Below, in pieces: positions 5,931 through 7,355 of a stretch of DNA of 7,355 nt. The position numbers and the translations under genes were made by a program. The stretch covers positions 1-7,355 of the forward strand of contig JAFOXT010000417.1 in assembly GCA_017425745.1 (NCBI GenBank), written 5' to 3'. The notes beneath the pieces were generated by a model. It ran no database searches. It was given only the letters and a program-made list of their open reading frames with translations, and had not been told where the DNA came from. Source of the stretch: Clostridia bacterium (GTDB lineage: Bacteria > Bacillota > Clostridia > Oscillospirales > Acutalibacteraceae). Position 1 is the stretch's first letter. Every line of letters starts with the position of its first letter.

Positions 5931-6158
5931 AAAAAAACCTGTTCCCGAAAAAGGAACAGGTAAATCTGTTTTAGCCACCTTTTTTCACGCACAATCATAC
6001 GCTCTCATCATAACGGTTAGAGTTTCCGTCGACGCCTACTTGATTCGGGCCGCCCTCACAAGTCCATTGGGCATTACTTTCACTGCCGCTTTCCACCAAT
6101 CACGGCTCTCTTTGAGCTTCCGTAAAGCTTACTACTCTTGTTCATCGGTTTCATATAT
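5931..6158 (-). ncRNA. Tryptophan T-box riboswitch leader of trpS
   Basis: Stem I closes with ACAAG/CTTGT. Its specifier loop has AGTAGTA on the 5' side and the specifier codon UGG (Trp) at 6064-6066 on the 3' side. The AGAGAGCC of the distal arm is present. A stem II/III region follows, then the T-box AAGGUGGCUAAAACAG. Its UGGC bulge (5974-5977) can pair with the GCCA 3' end of uncharged tRNA-Trp. In the antiterminator, AAAAAGG pairs with CCUUUUU and AACAG with CUGUU around a 7-base bulge. The competing terminator is CCTGTTCC (5945-5938 side) against GGAACAGG (5953-5960 on the + strand) with a run of seven T. The T-box departs from the common AGGGUGGNACCGCG in its second half, but matching changes on the pairing strand preserve the fold. 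Uncharged tRNA-Trp should permit read-through into trpS. Confidence 0.95.
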
Positions 6159-6165
6159 CGTTATG

Positions 6166-6194
6166 ATTATAAACCAAGGCAGATGTTTTGTCAA
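6166..6194 (-). promoter_or_regulatory. Consensus promoter of the trpS T-box transcript
   Basis: On the - strand both boxes are exact consensus: TTGACA (6189-6194) and TATAAT (6166-6171), with a 17-base spacer. The -35 box begins 4 bases after the stop codon of the upstream gene, and no terminator lies between. The T-box terminator is thus the first stop for transcripts from either promoter. Confidence 0.93.
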
Positions 6195-6198
6195 CTCT

Positions 6199-6630
6199 TT
6201 ACAGATACTTTTTAAGGGAGTCGCTGAGGTTTTCTTCTTCGTTGATAAGGCGTTTTGCAAGGCGCTTCGATTTATCGTCTGCATCGGTATAATCGTTGAG
6301 ATAACCCGTAAGCTGCTTGATACCCATATTACAACCGTCAATTATAAGTGAGGCAATTGTTTTATCGTCCTCGTGCATCATCATTTTCATATTGATTTTT
6401 GCCCAGCTCATCATTTTAGCCATAGGTGAGGGGTCTTTTCCGTCGCCTTCAATTTCATCAAGATATTCCTTGATGTCCTTGATTATCTGCTCGTGAGTTT
6501 TTGTGCTTTCTGTAAGAAGTGTGAGAAGGTCTTTTGATTTAACATTATCGAGCACTTCCTTGATTGAGCTTACGGCTGTTTTTGTTCCTGCGTCACATTC
6601 CTTCAGAAGTTTAATTGTATCATCGTTCAT
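6199..6630 (-). CDS. Small all-helical cytoplasmic protein, possibly ferritin-like/DUF2383-type
   Basis: A 143-residue, charged, soluble protein with no signal peptide or membrane segment. It reads as four long amphipathic helices, about 2-29, 31-62, 68-86 and 88-142. The pattern resembles small four-helix-bundle proteins of the ferritin-like or DUF2383 type, though no clear di-iron ExxH pair is present and the assignment is tentative. Met-rich patches occur at 70-85 (MAKMMSWAKINMKMMM). The start ATG has AAAGGAG 8 bases upstream. No convincing sigma-70 promoter was found, only AT-rich TATAAA-like words in the 130 bases before it. The gene ends 4 bases before the trpS -35 box and has no terminator of its own, so some of its transcripts should run into the T-box leader. 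Confidence 0.85.
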   Translation of the reverse strand: MNDDTIKLLKECDAGTKTAVSSIKEVLDNVKSKDLLTLLTESTKTHEQIIKDIKEYLDEIEGDGKDPSPMAKMMSWAKINMKMMMHEDDKTIASLIIDGCNMGIKQLTGYLNDYTDADDKSKRLAKRLINEEENLSDSLKKYL

Positions 6631-6758
6631 AAAATCTGCTCCTTTTGTTGGTATACAGTATTATGTTTGACACAGTTGCTTTTATTTATACCCGGGCGGA
6701 CTGATTTGTTGCTGATTTTGGACGGACAGCAGCTTAATATTTATATGCGGGAAGTGGT
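6631..6758. other. Intergenic region between the small helical gene and element copy B
   Basis: It holds the ribosome binding site of the - strand gene and AT-rich words that may include a weak promoter. An inverted repeat GCGGGAA (6747-6753) / TTCCCGC (6763-6769) straddles the start of the second element. No ORF or RNA gene was recognised. Confidence 0.5.
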
Positions 6759-7355
6759 ATTTTTCCCGCCTTTATGTTTTACTTGGCTTTCATAGTGTGC
6801 TCCGCTCGTGCCGCGGAGGCACTTACTTTTGTCGTTTGTGACAAAAGTAAGCAAAAGCACGCTTTTGGGATAAAGAAGTCCGTAGAATAAAAATTATCGC
6901 TGAACCTTTTTCGTCTCTTTTTCGGGATATTTATTCCTGCTCACCGTAGCTGAAGAAAATAAGCTTAATTTTGCGATAATTTTTATTATTACTGCGTGGT
7001 ATTTCTATAACTGCTCATCAGCGTACAACTCAGTTTTTATTTACGTTTATTTTTAGGGTCGCTAGAGATTCAATTTCCGTAACTCAACCCATCTCGCACT
7101 CATTAGGTCACCAATTTACAGTCAGCAGCCCACATAGTCCGCTACGGGTAAAATCAAAAGCAAAGAATTCCTATTTATGTTGTTTAGTAAAAGATGGGTG
7201 GAGCCTTACTGAAAAATACTTTTATCTTTAAACTTGTACTGTGTAGGGTAGAATTTTGGGGAAAGCTGACAGAGCGATAAAGACCTACGAACTTGTTCGT
7301 ATGGTCAAGCGATTGAACTGCAGTAAGGTCATTTTAATCTGAGCTTTACGCGGTC
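6759..7355 (+). mobile_element. Second copy (B) of the foldback element, cut by the window end
   Basis: It aligns with 299-872 of copy A in the same orientation from ATTTTTCCCGCC to the last base of the window, with about 23 extra bases overall. H1 is at 6797-6822, but its stem core has changed from CACC/GGTG to CCGC/GCGG. H2 (6822-6851) keeps the identical 12-bp stem with a different loop, GTTTGT. H3 is closed by a perfect 15-bp pair, AATAAAAATTATCGC (6886-6900) and GCGATAATTTTTATT (6973-6987), around an interior unlike that of copy A. The right arm is not in the window, so completeness is unknown. No gene is present in this 597-base stretch. Confidence 0.85.
7270..7355. repeat. Highly conserved 86-base block, copy B
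   Basis: It matches 787-872 at 83 of 86 positions. The same hairpin, with GACC and TACGAA pairing to TTCGTA and GGTC, is present with a CTTG loop. The block runs to the window edge and may extend further. Confidence 0.75.

Noticed and set aside
5913..5978. 22-residue N-terminal extension of TrpRS starting at 5978
   Set aside because: It would translate the T-box antiterminator and terminator and has no ribosome binding site. The start at 5912 has a well placed AAAGGA.
6040..6351. 103-codon + strand ORF
   Set aside because: It is antisense to the T-box leader, the trpS promoter and the end of a real gene, with no supporting start signal.
1..7355. tRNA, rRNA or CRISPR array
   Set aside because: No cloverleaf with a GTTCGA-type T arm, no rRNA sequence and no regularly spaced short direct repeats were seen on either strand.

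Overview
The window looks like chromosomal DNA from a low-to-mid-GC Gram-positive anaerobe of the class Clostridia, probably an Oscillospirales/Ruminococcaceae-type gut or rumen bacterium. That placement is inferred from the homodimeric-type glycyl-tRNA synthetase, a tryptophan T-box upstream of trpS, strong AAAGGAG-type ribosome binding sites, and near-consensus TTGACA/TATAAT promoters. No species can be named from the sequence.

Layout. The 3' end of guaB (IMP dehydrogenase) enters on the + strand and ends in an intrinsic terminator. Every other gene is on the - strand. Read in their own direction, from right to left, they are: a small helical protein of unknown function (6199-6630); trpS with its own consensus promoter and a complete Trp T-box leader (4881-6194); a two-gene operon for a zinc-ribbon/TM/helical-repeat protein and a multi-pass membrane protein (2707-4788); and glyS (1177-2649). 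Each of the last three units has its own promoter and its own terminator, so the region is compact and modular. TrpRS and GlyRS charge tRNA-Trp and tRNA-Gly. The two-gene unit between them is membrane-associated and not recognised.

The unusual part is the DNA that encodes no protein. Between the convergent guaB and glyS genes lies an ~860-bp foldback element (about 284-1141). It has ~256-bp terminal inverted repeats, 102/111 identical over positions 291-401 versus 1134-1024, around a ~350-bp core with no credible ORF. A second copy starts near 6759 and runs off the right edge of the window. The copies share alternating conserved and variable blocks, ending in an 86-nt block that matches at 83/86 positions. 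Each arm holds several hairpins, and one of them keeps its stem while its sequence changes between copies. The element therefore looks like either a non-autonomous MITE-like transposable element or a dispersed element specifying a large structured RNA. The sequence alone does not decide between them. The glyS terminator is itself a near copy of one of the element's hairpins, which suggests that an older element end now serves as the gene's terminator.
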